A stretch of 64,000 nt of DNA from an uncultured Microbulbifer sp. (GTDB taxonomy: Bacteria > Pseudomonadota > Gammaproteobacteria > Pseudomonadales > Cellvibrionaceae): positions 496,001 through 560,000 of the forward strand of contig NZ_CANNGQ010000001.1 in the NCBI RefSeq assembly GCF_947504145.1. Direction: 5' to 3'. Numbering within the stretch: the stretch's first letter is position 1; each line of letters opens with the position of its first letter. The notes beneath the pieces are model-generated. The model did not search any database. It saw nothing but the letters and a program-made list of their open reading frames with translations, and had not been told where the DNA came from. This document shows positions 26,589 through 35,960 of this stretch, one piece after another. The position numbers were made by a program, and so were the translations under genes.

Positions 26589-28841
26589 TTGGTACAAGTC
26601 AGAAAAAACTATCCGCGACTGGCCGACGGCACCCTCGATAGGGAGGCATGGCTGCGCCATATTCAGGCGATGGCGAAGCTGGACGGGGGCGCACTGGTGA
26701 CCCTGCGCCAGGCAGTCGAAATGAGCGAGGAGGCGGAGCAGAAAGCCATCGAGGCGGAAAACATCTGGGCCGAAGGCGCCAGCAGTTTTCTCACCGGCCT
26801 GGAGATGGTGGAAATCCTCGCAGACCTACAGATCGACGGCGAAGCACTGTGCGCAGCGATGCTGTACCGCGCGGTGCGGGAAAAGCGCCTGTCTCTCAAA
26901 ACCGTCGCCGACGAGATGGGCGAGACCATCGCCAAACTGATTCGCGGTGTGCTGCAGATGGCGGTGATCCGCAATCGCAGCGCCGACACTGGCGAAGAAA
27001 ATCAGAGCGGTGCGGTAGAGGAGCACTCGGAAAATATCCGCCGGATGCTGGTGGCGCTGGTGGATGACGTGCGCGTTGCGCTGATCAAGTTGGCCGAGCG
27101 CACCTGCGCCATCCGCGCGTCGAAAAAAGCCGACGAGGCCAAGCGCCGCCGGGTAGCCAGGGAAGTGGCGGATGTGTATGCACCACTGGCTCACCGGCTG
27201 GGCATCGGGCATATCAAGTGGGAGCTGGAGGATCTGGCTTTCCGTTATCTCGAACCCGACGACTACATGCAGATTGCGCGCTTGCTGGACGAGAAACGCC
27301 TGGCCCGCCAGGACTATATCGACGATGTGTTGGGGATGCTGCGCAGCGAATTGTCGAAAGCGGAAATTGAAGGGGAAGTATTCGGGCGCGCGAAGCATAT
27401 CTACAGCATCTGGAGAAAGATGCGTCGCAAGAATATTGGGTTTTCGCAGGTCTACGATATTCGCGCGGTGCGTATTCTGGTTCCCACCGTGCGGGATTGC
27501 TATGCGGTGCTAGGCATTGTGCACAACCTCTGGCGCAACATCCCCAACGAGTTTGACGATTACATCGCCTCCCCGAAAGACAACGGCTACCGCTCCCTGC
27601 ACACCGCTGTGATCGGCCCTGAGCGGAAAGTGCTGGAGGTGCAGATTCGCACCTTCGCCATGCACGAGGAGGCGGAGTACGGCGTCTGTGCACACTGGCG
27701 TTACAAGGGCACCGATAAAAAATCCGGACAGCTGGACGGCCAGGACGGATACGAACAGAAAATTTCCTGGCTACGGCAGGTACTCGACTGGCACGAGGAG
27801 GTGGGTGGCAACCCGCTGCAGGAAGATCTGCAGGCCAGCGATGTCGACACGCGTATTTATGTGTTTACCCCGGACGGACACGTGGTCGACTTGCCCCGCG
27901 GGGCCACGCCTCTGGATTTCGCTTACAGGATCCATACGGAAATCGGGCACCGCTGCCGTGGCGCCAAAGTGGATGGACGTATTGTTCCCCTGAACCACGA
28001 ATTACAGACCGCCAATCAGATCGAAATCCTTACCGGTAAGCGCGAATCCCCCAGCCGCGACTGGATCTCCCGCAGCATGGGCTACATCACCACCTCGCGG
28101 GCTCGCGCCAAGGTGATTCACTGGTTCAAGCAGCAGGCGCGAGATCAGAATGTGGCGGAAGGGCGCACGATTCTCGACGGTGAATTCAAGCAGTTGGCGC
28201 TGGCGGATTTCGATTTCGAAAAGCTGGCGAAGAAGCTCAATATGCACACCCTCGACGATTTGTATGCTGCGGTTGGGGCAGGGGATATTGGTGTTGGACA
28301 GGTGCTGAATGCGGCCCAGCGCATGGTGAAAGTGGAGCGCGGGGAGCCAGTCCCCTCACTCACCGCACCGGTAGCCCGGGATGGCCAGACGGATGTCTAC
28401 ATTGATGGCGTCGGCAACCTGATGACCCAGATTGCCCGCTGCTGTAACCCGGTGCCGGGGGACCAGATCATGGGGTATATCACGCTGGGCCGGGGTGTTT
28501 CCATTCACCGGAGAGACTGCCCCAATATGCTGCGCATGCAGTCGGAAGAACACGAGCGCATCTTGCAGGTGGAGTGGGCCGAAAAACCCACCGAGGTCTA
28601 TTCAGTGGAGATTATGGTGGAAGCGTACGACCGCCACGGCCTGTTGCGGGACGTCACCACCATGCTGGACAGCCAGCGTATCAATATCACCGCCATGAAG
28701 ACCCACTCCAACAAGCACAAGCACACCGTGGATATGGTGATTACCGCTGAGATTCATAACTTTGAGGAGCTCAGCCATGTGTTGCACCGTATCAATCAGC
28801 TGCCCAATGTGGCCTCGGCCAAGCGCCGTATCTTGCATTGA
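26589..28841 (+). CDS. relA: (p)ppGpp synthetase RelA
   Basis: A 750-residue RelA. The N-terminal HD-like domain has lost the catalytic HD pair ('LCAAMLYRAVREK'), so hydrolase activity is not expected. The synthetase domain has 'DIRAVRILV' and 'NGYRSLHTAVIGP', followed by TGS ('TPDGHVVDLPRGATPLDFAYRIH'), a helical/zinc-finger region with 'ARCCNPVPGD', and a C-terminal ACT domain. It makes (p)ppGpp when uncharged tRNA reaches the ribosome. It uses a TTG start without a strong Shine-Dalgarno sequence. The start is fixed by the family's MVQVR opening. Confidence 0.96.
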   Translation: MVQVRKNYPRLADGTLDREAWLRHIQAMAKLDGGALVTLRQAVEMSEEAEQKAIEAENIWAEGASSFLTGLEMVEILADLQIDGEALCAAMLYRAVREKRLSLKTVADEMGETIAKLIRGVLQMAVIRNRSADTGEENQSGAVEEHSENIRRMLVALVDDVRVALIKLAERTCAIRASKKADEAKRRRVAREVADVYAPLAHRLGIGHIKWELEDLAFRYLEPDDYMQIARLLDEKRLARQDYIDDVLGMLRSELSKAEIEGEVFGRAKHIYSIWRKMRRKNIGFSQVYDIRAVRILVPTVRDCYAVLGIVHNLWRNIPNEFDDYIASPKDNGYRSLHTAVIGPERKVLEVQIRTFAMHEEAEYGVCAHWRYKGTDKKSGQLDGQDGYEQKISWLRQVLDWHEEVGGNPLQEDLQASDVDTRIYVFTPDGHVVDLPRGATPLDFAYRIHTEIGHRCRGAKVDGRIVPLNHELQTANQIEILTGKRESPSRDWISRSMGYITTSRARAKVIHWFKQQARDQNVAEGRTILDGEFKQLALADFDFEKLAKKLNMHTLDDLYAAVGAGDIGVGQVLNAAQRMVKVERGEPVPSLTAPVARDGQTDVYIDGVGNLMTQIARCCNPVPGDQIMGYITLGRGVSIHRRDCPNMLRMQSEEHERILQVEWAEKPTEVYSVEIMVEAYDRHGLLRDVTTMLDSQRINITAMKTHSNKHKHTVDMVITAEIHNFEELSHVLHRINQLPNVASAKRRILH

Positions 28842-28895
28842 TCGGGGCGCTGTAGCCTGTCATCAAATGGTCACCCTGAAAGAACATTGCTCAAC

Positions 28896-29723
28896 ATGAA
28901 TAACGCGTACACCGTTGAAGATTTGCAGTTCCTGATGTCGCAGCTGCGCAACCCCGATGGTGGTTGCCCCTGGGATCTGAAACAGACGTTTGCCTCTATT
29001 GTTCCGTCTACTATTGAAGAGGCGTACGAGGTTGCCGAGGCTATCGAGCAGGAAGACTTCGAGCATCTACACGAAGAGCTTGGCGACCTGTTGTTCCAGG
29101 TGATCTTCTATGCCCAGCTGGGACGGGAAGAAGGGCATTTCGACTTTTCCCGCATCGTCGATACCCTGGTGCGCAAACTGGTGCGTCGGCACCCGCATGT
29201 TTTTCCGACTGGTGACCTCTATGGCGATCAGGGCGGCGAGGGACACAGTGGCGCCGTTGATGAGCAGCAAGTCAAAGCGAACTGGGAGGCGATAAAAGCC
29301 GAGGAGCGTCAGGCAAAAGGCGAGAAAGGCGCTCTGGATGGGGTCGCTGTCGGCCTGCCGGCACTGACGCGAGCCGCCAAGCTGCAAAAGCGCGCTTCCC
29401 AGGTGGGCTTTGACTGGCCCGAAATTGATGGTGTGCTGGCCAAGGTTGAAGAGGAAATCCAGGAGCTGCGTGAGGCGATCGCCTCAGGAAGCCGGGCGCA
29501 TGCGCGAGAAGAAATGGGCGATCTGCTGTTTTCCTGTGTCAACGTGGCGCGGCACCTGAAAGAAGATCCGGAAGCGGCATTGCGCCAGTGCAACCGGAAA
29601 TTCGAGCAGCGTTTTGGTGCGGTTGAATCTGTACTGAAAGCGCAGGATCAACAGCCCGCAGACGTCTCACTGGAGGAGTTGGACCGGTTGTGGGAGGAGT
29701 CCAAGCGGCCGCCAAAGCAATAA
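28896..29723 (+). CDS. mazG: Nucleoside triphosphate pyrophosphohydrolase MazG
   Basis: A tandem-domain MazG of 275 residues from ATG 28896. The first MazG domain contains 'LRNPDGGCPWDLKQTFASI' and 'EEAYEVAEAI...EELGDLLFQ'. The second repeats the EExxE-ExxD metal-binding pattern ('EEEIQELREAI', 'EEMGDLLFSCVN'). It hydrolyses NTPs, including damaged nucleotides, and in E. coli lowers ppGpp and limits MazF toxicity. That fits its place directly behind relA. A TTG at 28887 is a less likely alternative start. Confidence 0.94.
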   Translation: MNNAYTVEDLQFLMSQLRNPDGGCPWDLKQTFASIVPSTIEEAYEVAEAIEQEDFEHLHEELGDLLFQVIFYAQLGREEGHFDFSRIVDTLVRKLVRRHPHVFPTGDLYGDQGGEGHSGAVDEQQVKANWEAIKAEERQAKGEKGALDGVAVGLPALTRAAKLQKRASQVGFDWPEIDGVLAKVEEEIQELREAIASGSRAHAREEMGDLLFSCVNVARHLKEDPEAALRQCNRKFEQRFGAVESVLKAQDQQPADVSLEELDRLWEESKRPPKQ

Positions 29724-29934
29724 GTGAACCGCGGGTTGGCGCTGTTCCAGCACCACTGGCAAAGTCAGAATTGAAGCGAAAATCATTAAATAGCCGATAA
29801 CGCGTGGGTTTTTGTAAATAAATTACCTAATTCGGTCAGGCCACATGCGCACTTGTCCTGCTTTGGGGCAGAGTGTAAGGTAGCGCTCTTTTTACGGGGG
29901 CCTGCCGCAATGGCTGCGCTGCGCCTCGGCATGA

Positions 29935-30606
<672 letters not shown>

Positions 30607-30646
30607 AGCTCCCGACCGGTATGCCGTTCTGGTGTATTTAGCAAAT

Positions 30647-30669
30647 AAGGCTCCTTAGGGAGCCTTTTT
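30647..30669 (+). terminator. Rho-independent terminator after adk
   Basis: AAGGCTCC (30647-30654) pairs with GGAGCCTT (30659-30666) around a four-base loop and runs into TTTTT. Confidence 0.9.
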
Positions 30670-30742
30670 CATTTCTGTCTGCGGCCCAATCTGCAGGCCA
30701 TCCCCGAATCCATTTCACGGCTGTTCCTGGCTCCTACCATCC

Positions 30743-30759
30743 TCTATCAATACGATAGA
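30743..30759. promoter_or_regulatory. Small palindrome upstream of hemH
   Basis: TCTATC-AATAC-GATAGA is a perfect 6+6 inverted repeat about 115 bases before the ferrochelatase start. It may be an operator. No known regulator motif is recognised. Confidence 0.3.
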
Positions 30760-30874
30760 AACCCATCTGAATACATTTGTGCCGGTTTCTGGAATACTCC
30801 CGCATCACGAAATCCTTCAAATTGATTTGATGAAATAGCGGTCCGAGCCGGTATCCAGAGGAGTGCGAACGAAT

Positions 30875-31903
30875 ATGGCCCACGCGATCATTCTGATGAA
30901 CTTGGGAACCCCAGCAGAGCCGACACCGGGCGCGGTGCGGGCGTTTCTTCGCGAGTTTCTGTCAGATCCCAGAGTGGTTGAAATCCCCAGGCCTGTCTGG
31001 CTATTGATCCTCAACCTGTTGGTGTTGCCTCTGCGCCCCAAACGGATAGCACCGGCTTACGAGGAAATCTGGAATCAGGGGCTGGATGGGGAAGCGGTCA
31101 CCGGATCACCCATCGCGTATTACACGCAGCGTCAGGTAGATCTTCTGAAACAACGTGTACAGGTCCAGTGCGAGGGGGAAGAGGAGGCTGGGAAAGGCAA
31201 TATTCTGGTCGCCCACGCCATGACCTACGGCGCGCCCGGCCTGGCAGAAACCGTGGAACGATTGAAGCAGGAGGGGGCAACGGCATTTACTGTGTTGCCT
31301 CTTTACCCACAGTATTCCGCCACCACCACTGGCGCCATTTACGATCAGGTAGCCGCAATTATCCGGAAATCGCGCAATGTGCCGGATATTTCCGTGGTAC
31401 ATGATTACTGGGAGCACCCGGCGTACATTGACGCTCTGGCGAATTCTGTGCGCGAACACTGGCAAAAGCATGGCGCGGCGGAAAAACTGTTGATGTCTTT
31501 CCACGGAATTCCCAAAGCCAATACCCGAAAGGGCGATCCCTATTATCAGCACTGCTGTGGTACCGCCGAGCGATTAGCCGCGGCCCTGGCACTGCCTCGG
31601 GACAAATGGGAAATCACCTTTCAATCCCGTTTTGGTAAAGCGGAGTGGCTGCAACCTTACACCGATAAAACGTTGGTGGAGTGGGGGCAGAGCGGTGTTT
31701 CCAGCGTGGATGTGATCTGCCCGGCATTTTCTGCGGATTGCCTCGAAACCCTGGAGGAAATAGCGGTAGAGAATCGCGCTAATTTTATCGATGCGGGTGG
31801 CCGCGAATATCGATACATCCCCGCGCTGAATGTGCGTGAAGATCATATTTCAATGATCGAAGCCATAGTTCGGGAGCGAACTCCCGGAAGCCGTTCGAGA
31901 TAA
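30875..31903 (+). CDS. hemH: Ferrochelatase
   Basis: A 342-residue ferrochelatase inserting Fe(II) into protoporphyrin IX. Visible landmarks are the N-terminal 'ILMNLGTPAEPTPGAVRAFL', 'PLYPQYSATTTGA', the metal-channel His in 'LLMSFHGIPKANTRKGDPY' and 'YQHCCGTAERLA', and the active-site region 'TFQSRFGKAEWLQPYT'. ATG 30875 lies 11 bases after AGAGGAG and is preferred over GTG 30863. It is followed by two strong hairpins. Confidence 0.96.
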   Translation: MAHAIILMNLGTPAEPTPGAVRAFLREFLSDPRVVEIPRPVWLLILNLLVLPLRPKRIAPAYEEIWNQGLDGEAVTGSPIAYYTQRQVDLLKQRVQVQCEGEEEAGKGNILVAHAMTYGAPGLAETVERLKQEGATAFTVLPLYPQYSATTTGAIYDQVAAIIRKSRNVPDISVVHDYWEHPAYIDALANSVREHWQKHGAAEKLLMSFHGIPKANTRKGDPYYQHCCGTAERLAAALALPRDKWEITFQSRFGKAEWLQPYTDKTLVEWGQSGVSSVDVICPAFSADCLETLEEIAVENRANFIDAGGREYRYIPALNVREDHISMIEAIVRERTPGSRSR

Positions 31904-32263
31904 TTTTTACGGTCGTTTTTCAGTTCGAACGGAGGTTTTTCTCAAAATAACCTCCGTATTTACAAAAAAACCGAATTTTTTTAGGAAATTCGGTTTTTTT
32001 TGCTCCAATTTTCTTGCAAACCCTACTTTTTTTATTAACTTTGATACAGCCGTGTCATTTTGAATGGCTGGGCTGCTCTCGATTCTCTGCTTTTACGAGT
32101 TTCGGCTAGCAGATAGTCTTTTCTGCGAAGTGCGGAATCGCTATCGCCAGATGGGAAATCGAGAGTTGATGTATTTCCCGGCAGCAGCGAAAACAGGGTT
32201 GCTGATCGGCACACACTTCTGTGTTCAAAGTGACTTCTTTTACAGAGAAAGAGGAGACAAGGG
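31904..32263. other. Gene-free stretch between hemH and the histone-like gene
   Basis: It contains two consecutive hairpins just after hemH (see the terminator entry), then an AT-rich segment around 32000-32050 and a leader of about 200 bases. A GAGAAAGAGGAG ribosome site precedes ATG 32264. I see no convincing gene; a 104-residue frame beginning at 32064 has no recognisable features and runs into the next gene. Confidence 0.6.
31930..32001 (+). terminator. Double hairpin terminator after hemH
   Basis: The first stem is CGGAGGTT/AACCTCCG (31930-31937 with 31949-31956). The second stem is AAAACCGAATTT/AAATTCGGTTTT (31967-31978 with 31986-31997), followed by a T run to 32001. The second is symmetrical enough to act on both strands. 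Confidence 0.88.
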
Positions 32264-33055
32264 ATGGCACGAGTCGCAAAGAAAAAGGCCAAAGCAAAAC
32301 GTGTTGCTAAAGCCAAACCGGCCGCCAAGGCCAACACCAGCACATCGCCGGTGGTTGCCAAGGCACAAAAGGCAGTAGATTCTGCCGCGAAAGCACTGGA
32401 TGCCCAGTTGGATCGGGTTGGTAAAGCGCGCGCACGGGTTCAGAAAACCGGGTCCGCCGCTGCCAAGAAGTCACTGACCTCTGCAAATGCCAAGTTGCGC
32501 GAGCAGCGTTTGAAGGTCGCGGAAGCCAAAGTAGGGCTGGCGAAAGCGAGTGCCATGGACGCGGTGCGTCAGGCTGAAGAATCCGCCAAGAAAACTGTTT
32601 CTGAAATGGCTGACAAGTTATCGGCAAAGGCGGATAAAGAGCTGGAAAAGGCCGTGAAAGCCTTTGAAAGCCGCTGGAAGAAAGCCCGGGCCAAGGCCGA
32701 TGTCAAAAAAGTAAAGGCTGCGGAGAAGAAAGCAACCGCCAAAGTGAAAGCGGCGGCTAAGAAGGCGGCGACCAAAGCCAAGGCGTTAGAGAAGAAGGCG
32801 GCGGCCAAAGCCAAGGCTGAAGCCAAAAAGGCAGCCAAGGCGACCAGTAAGAAAAAGGCCGTGAGAAAGTCTGCTGCGAAAAAGACGACGGCCAAAAAAG
32901 CGCCCAAAAAGTCGCCGAAGAAAGCCGCAGCCACAAAGGCGGCCACCAAAAAGGTCAAGTCGGCGCCGAAGAAGTCTGCCCGCCGGGGCCGTCCACCGAA
33001 GGCTGCCGCCAAGAAAGCCGGCGCCCGTCGCGGTCGGCCACCGAAAAAGTCCTGA
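32264..33055 (+). CDS. Histone H1-like Lys/Ala-rich protein with two C-terminal AT-hooks (AlgP-like)
   Basis: A 263-residue, extremely basic Lys/Ala-rich protein. The N-terminal 25 residues are KA-rich. Residues about 30-150 form a long alpha-helical, coiled-coil-prone segment with acidic residues ('LDAQLDRVGKARARVQKTG', 'RQAEESAKKTVSEMADKL'). The tail from about 145 is made of KKA/KAA/KKS units like eukaryotic H1 and Pseudomonas AlgP. It ends with two RGRPPK AT-hook cores at residues 241-246 and 256-261. A role in nucleoid structure or regulation is inferred. A strong GAGGAG site and its own terminator suggest a monocistronic, well-expressed gene. Confidence 0.85.
   Translation: MARVAKKKAKAKRVAKAKPAAKANTSTSPVVAKAQKAVDSAAKALDAQLDRVGKARARVQKTGSAAAKKSLTSANAKLREQRLKVAEAKVGLAKASAMDAVRQAEESAKKTVSEMADKLSAKADKELEKAVKAFESRWKKARAKADVKKVKAAEKKATAKVKAAAKKAATKAKALEKKAAAKAKAEAKKAAKATSKKKAVRKSAAKKTTAKKAPKKSPKKAAATKAATKKVKSAPKKSARRGRPPKAAAKKAGARRGRPPKKS
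32981..33052 (+). repeat. Tandem AT-hook coding repeat
   Basis: Two copies of the codons for A-R-R-G-R-P-P-K are separated by AAAKKAG. The Gly-Arg-Pro core is the minor-groove-binding AT-hook seen in HMGA proteins. Confidence 0.8.
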
Positions 33056-33099
33056 TTTCCGGGCAATCAAACCCTTTCTGCCCAGGGCAGAGTACGCGA

Positions 33100-33130
33100 G
33101 CCCCGGCCAATGGCCGGGGCTTTTGTTTTT
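33100..33130 (+). terminator. Terminator after the histone-like gene
   Basis: GCCCCGGCC (33100-33108) pairs with GGCCGGGGC (33112-33120) and is followed by TTTTGTTTTT. Confidence 0.92.
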
Positions 33131-33277
33131 GGGGCCGGGTTCGGCTGTTACTTCCCATGAGTTGCGTTTGTCGCTGGGCGTGCCACAATTCGCCCCTGAT
33201 TTTCGGCGCTCCCTTGCCGAATGGGCCCTGTGGCCCGACCATCCACACCAAATCCTATTTCTACACGGGGTCGAGTA

Positions 33278-34012
33278 TTGAAACTACTGGCTGTTGATAC
33301 TACCTCTGGCGCCTGTTCTGTGGCTCTGTATCAGGATGGCGCGGTTACCGAGCAGTTTGTGCGTGCCGATCGGGATCATACCCGCCGCCTGTTGCCCATG
33401 GTGGAGGCGGTTCTGGCAGAGGGGGGAAGCCGTTTGGGGGACGTTGACGCTCTGGCCGTGAGTCAGGGTCCGGGCTCGTTTACCGGTCTGCGTATTGCCA
33501 TCAGTTGTGTGCAGGGGCTGGCGTTTGCCGCCGACAAGCCAGTGGTGCCGGTGTCCAGCCTTGCGGCCATGGCTGCGGGCGCGGTTCGTGCAAATCCCGA
33601 CTGGCAGGGCGTTACCGTGCTGCCCGCTCTGGATGCGAGAATGCAGGAAGTGTACTGGGGGCTGTATTCATCTGAGCGCCCTGGTGAGCCGCTGTTACCG
33701 GATGCGGTGTCGAGCCCGGAGCAGGTCATTTCTACACTGGAAGCCGCGGGCTATCTGTCTCCTGACTGCCTTCCCGCGGGAGAAGGCCAGTGCCCGTTTA
33801 TCGCCGCGGGCCCCGGTTGGCAATACCCGCAGTTGGCGGCACTGTCACCACAGGGTTGTTGGGATGATGCGGCGATTCATGCCCAGGACATTGCGGTGCT
33901 GGCCGTCGAGCGCTGGCAGAACGGTGAATTCCTCGCTGCGCAGGATCTGGAGCCTACCTACCTGCGCAATGAAATTACCTGGAAAAAACGCCAGCGCATC
34001 CGCGACCGCTGA
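33278..34012 (+). CDS. tsaB: tRNA threonylcarbamoyladenosine biosynthesis protein TsaB
   Basis: A 244-residue ASKHA-fold protein. It has 'LLAVDTTSGACSVALYQDG' at the start and the TsaB hallmark 'SQGPGSFTGLRIAISCVQGLA'. With TsaD and TsaE it attaches threonylcarbamoyl to A37 of ANN-decoding tRNAs. The frame is open from 33221, but TTG 33278, 7 bases after CGGGG, matches the family start. It lies downstream of the histone-gene terminator and upstream of uppP. Confidence 0.94.
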   Translation: MKLLAVDTTSGACSVALYQDGAVTEQFVRADRDHTRRLLPMVEAVLAEGGSRLGDVDALAVSQGPGSFTGLRIAISCVQGLAFAADKPVVPVSSLAAMAAGAVRANPDWQGVTVLPALDARMQEVYWGLYSSERPGEPLLPDAVSSPEQVISTLEAAGYLSPDCLPAGEGQCPFIAAGPGWQYPQLAALSPQGCWDDAAIHAQDIAVLAVERWQNGEFLAAQDLEPTYLRNEITWKKRQRIRDR

Positions 34013-34103
34013 GCGAAGTTCCCCGGTTGTTATGCGAATGAAAGTCCTCAAATAAACACAGTACGGCGCAAGGTTGTCGCTGGCCGGAAATGCAGTAGCA
34101 AGT

Positions 34104-34904
34104 ATGGAAACGTTACAGATCATCATTCTTTCCCTGATCCAGGGGGTTACCGAATTTCTTCCCATTTCCAGTTCGGCACACCTTATTTTGCCAAACCAGG
34201 TACTGGGATGGCCGGATCAGGGCCTCGCTTTTGATGTGGCAGTGCATTTCGGTTCCCTGATTGCGGTGCTGGTGTATTTCCGCAAAGACGTCTGGCAGTT
34301 GATATGCGACGGCCTGGGCGGCTTTAAAACTGGGAAATTCAGCGACGAAGGCCGCCTCGCCTGGTTGATTGTGCTGGCGACTATCCCCGCCGGGCTTGTG
34401 GGCCTCGCTTTCAAAGATTTCATCGAAACGCACCTGCGTTCATCGGCGGTGATTGCTGCGACCACCATCGTGTTTGGTGCCTTGCTCTGGTGGGCCGATA
34501 TTCGCGGTGCCAGAAGGGATGATATCGGCAAGCTCGACTGGAAAAAGGCCCTGATGATCGGTGCCGCCCAGGCCATCGCCCTGATCCCCGGTACGTCGCG
34601 CTCAGGTATCACCATGACTGCAGGGTTGATGTTGGGGATGAAGCGGGAAGCCGCCGCGCGCTTCTCGTTTCTGATGTCCATCCCGGTGATTGCGCTCAGT
34701 GCGCTGCTCCTTACATTTGAGCTTCTGGATACCCACTCGGTGCCCTGGGGAAGTATATTTCTCGGTGTTGTTCTCTCTGGAATCAGTGCCTATTTGTGTA
34801 TCCATTTTTTTCTGCAATTTATCAGCCGTATCGGCATGGGGCCTTTTGCCATCTACCGCTTTCTGTTGGGCGGTGCGTTGATCTGGTTGCTGCTTGCCAA
34901 TTGA
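34104..34904 (+). CDS. uppP: Undecaprenyl-diphosphatase UppP (BacA)
   Basis: A 266-residue polytopic membrane enzyme. The catalytic motifs are 'GVTEFLPISSSAHLIL' (with the conserved Glu) and 'PGTSRSGITMTAGLMLGM' (with the conserved Arg/Ser). About seven or eight hydrophobic helices are visible. It recycles undecaprenyl pyrophosphate to the monophosphate carrier for peptidoglycan and other envelope polymers, and it confers bacitracin resistance when abundant. The start at ATG 34104 fits the METLQ family opening. Confidence 0.96.
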   Translation: METLQIIILSLIQGVTEFLPISSSAHLILPNQVLGWPDQGLAFDVAVHFGSLIAVLVYFRKDVWQLICDGLGGFKTGKFSDEGRLAWLIVLATIPAGLVGLAFKDFIETHLRSSAVIAATTIVFGALLWWADIRGARRDDIGKLDWKKALMIGAAQAIALIPGTSRSGITMTAGLMLGMKREAAARFSFLMSIPVIALSALLLTFELLDTHSVPWGSIFLGVVLSGISAYLCIHFFLQFISRIGMGPFAIYRFLLGGALIWLLLAN

Positions 34905-34985
34905 ATCGAAGGTACGTCACCGCTCATACAGAGAAGAGCGAGTATCTACCTATTGCCTGAATGCGAAACCTGAACAGGTATTTCT

Positions 34986-35882
34986 ATGACAACCACAGTG
35001 GCATTTATCGGGCTCGGCGTTATGGGTTACCCAATGGCCGGGTATCTCTCCAAAGCAGGGCATCAGGTGCAGGTGTACAACCGCACTGGCAGCCGCGCCA
35101 GTGAATGGCTGGCGTCATACACTGGCAAAGCCTTTGCGACGCCTGAGAAAGCCGCCCAGGGCGCCGATATTGTGTTCGCCTGCGTGGGCAATGACGACGA
35201 CCTGCGCGAAATAACGGCTGGTCAGGACGGCGCCTTTCACGGGATGTCTGCCGGCACTTTGTTTGTCGACCACACCACGGCTTCCGCCAATGTGGCCCGC
35301 GAACTGGCGGCAGTGGCAAAGGAGAACGGCATCGGCTTTCTGGATGCGCCTGTATCTGGCGGCCAGGCTGGCGCCGAGAACGGCGCACTGACCATCATGG
35401 TGGGGGGCGACGATGAAGACTATGCTCGTGCCCGCCCGTTACTGGATTGTTATGCCCGCGCGGTAAATCTGCTGGGTCCGGTGGGCAGTGGTCAGTTGTG
35501 CAAAATGGTCAATCAGGTTTGTATCGCAGGGCTGGTGCAGGGGCTATCGGAAGGGTTGCACTTTGCCCGTGCGGCGGGGCTGGACCCGGAGCAGGTGGTG
35601 GACGTGATTTCCAAGGGCGCTGCCCAGAGCTGGCAGATGGAGAATCGCTACAAGACGATGCTGGCTGGTGACTATGAGCACGGCTTCGCGGTGGACTGGA
35701 TGCGCAAGGATCTGGGTATTGTCCTCGATGAAGCCCAGCGCAATGGCGCACTGTTGCCGGTAACCGCGCTGGTCGATCAGTTTTACAGTGAAGTGCAGGC
35801 GCTGGGCGGCAGCCGCTGGGATACTTCCAGCCTGTTTGCACGGCTGACAAACTTGCGGGATTTTGACAAGCCTGAATCCTGA
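34986..35882 (+). CDS. 3-hydroxyisobutyrate dehydrogenase-like NAD(P)-dependent oxidoreductase
   Basis: A 298-residue beta-hydroxyacid dehydrogenase. The Rossmann motif is 'FIGLGVMGYPMAGYLSKAGHQVQVYNRT', where the NRT after strand 2 suggests NADP(H). The substrate signature 'FLDAPVSGGQAGAENGALTIMVGG' and the catalytic Lys in 'GQLCKMVNQVCIAG' are present. Family members oxidise 3-hydroxyisobutyrate, tartronate semialdehyde, glyoxylate or succinic semialdehyde. The sequence does not single out one, so no symbol is given. It is flanked by uppP and a glycosyltransferase with no operon logic I can see. Confidence 0.88.
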   Translation: MTTTVAFIGLGVMGYPMAGYLSKAGHQVQVYNRTGSRASEWLASYTGKAFATPEKAAQGADIVFACVGNDDDLREITAGQDGAFHGMSAGTLFVDHTTASANVARELAAVAKENGIGFLDAPVSGGQAGAENGALTIMVGGDDEDYARARPLLDCYARAVNLLGPVGSGQLCKMVNQVCIAGLVQGLSEGLHFARAAGLDPEQVVDVISKGAAQSWQMENRYKTMLAGDYEHGFAVDWMRKDLGIVLDEAQRNGALLPVTALVDQFYSEVQALGGSRWDTSSLFARLTNLRDFDKPES

Positions 35883-35960
35883 GCCACCATTTCGCCGGTT
35901 CTGAGGCCGGCGCCACCTCTGACTCCTCCAACCGATCAGTAAATTCATTAAGGTATTTCC

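Noticed and set aside
32064-32378. Possible small gene before the histone-like gene
   Set aside because: No ribosome site, no recognisable features, and its end runs into the histone-like coding region in another frame.
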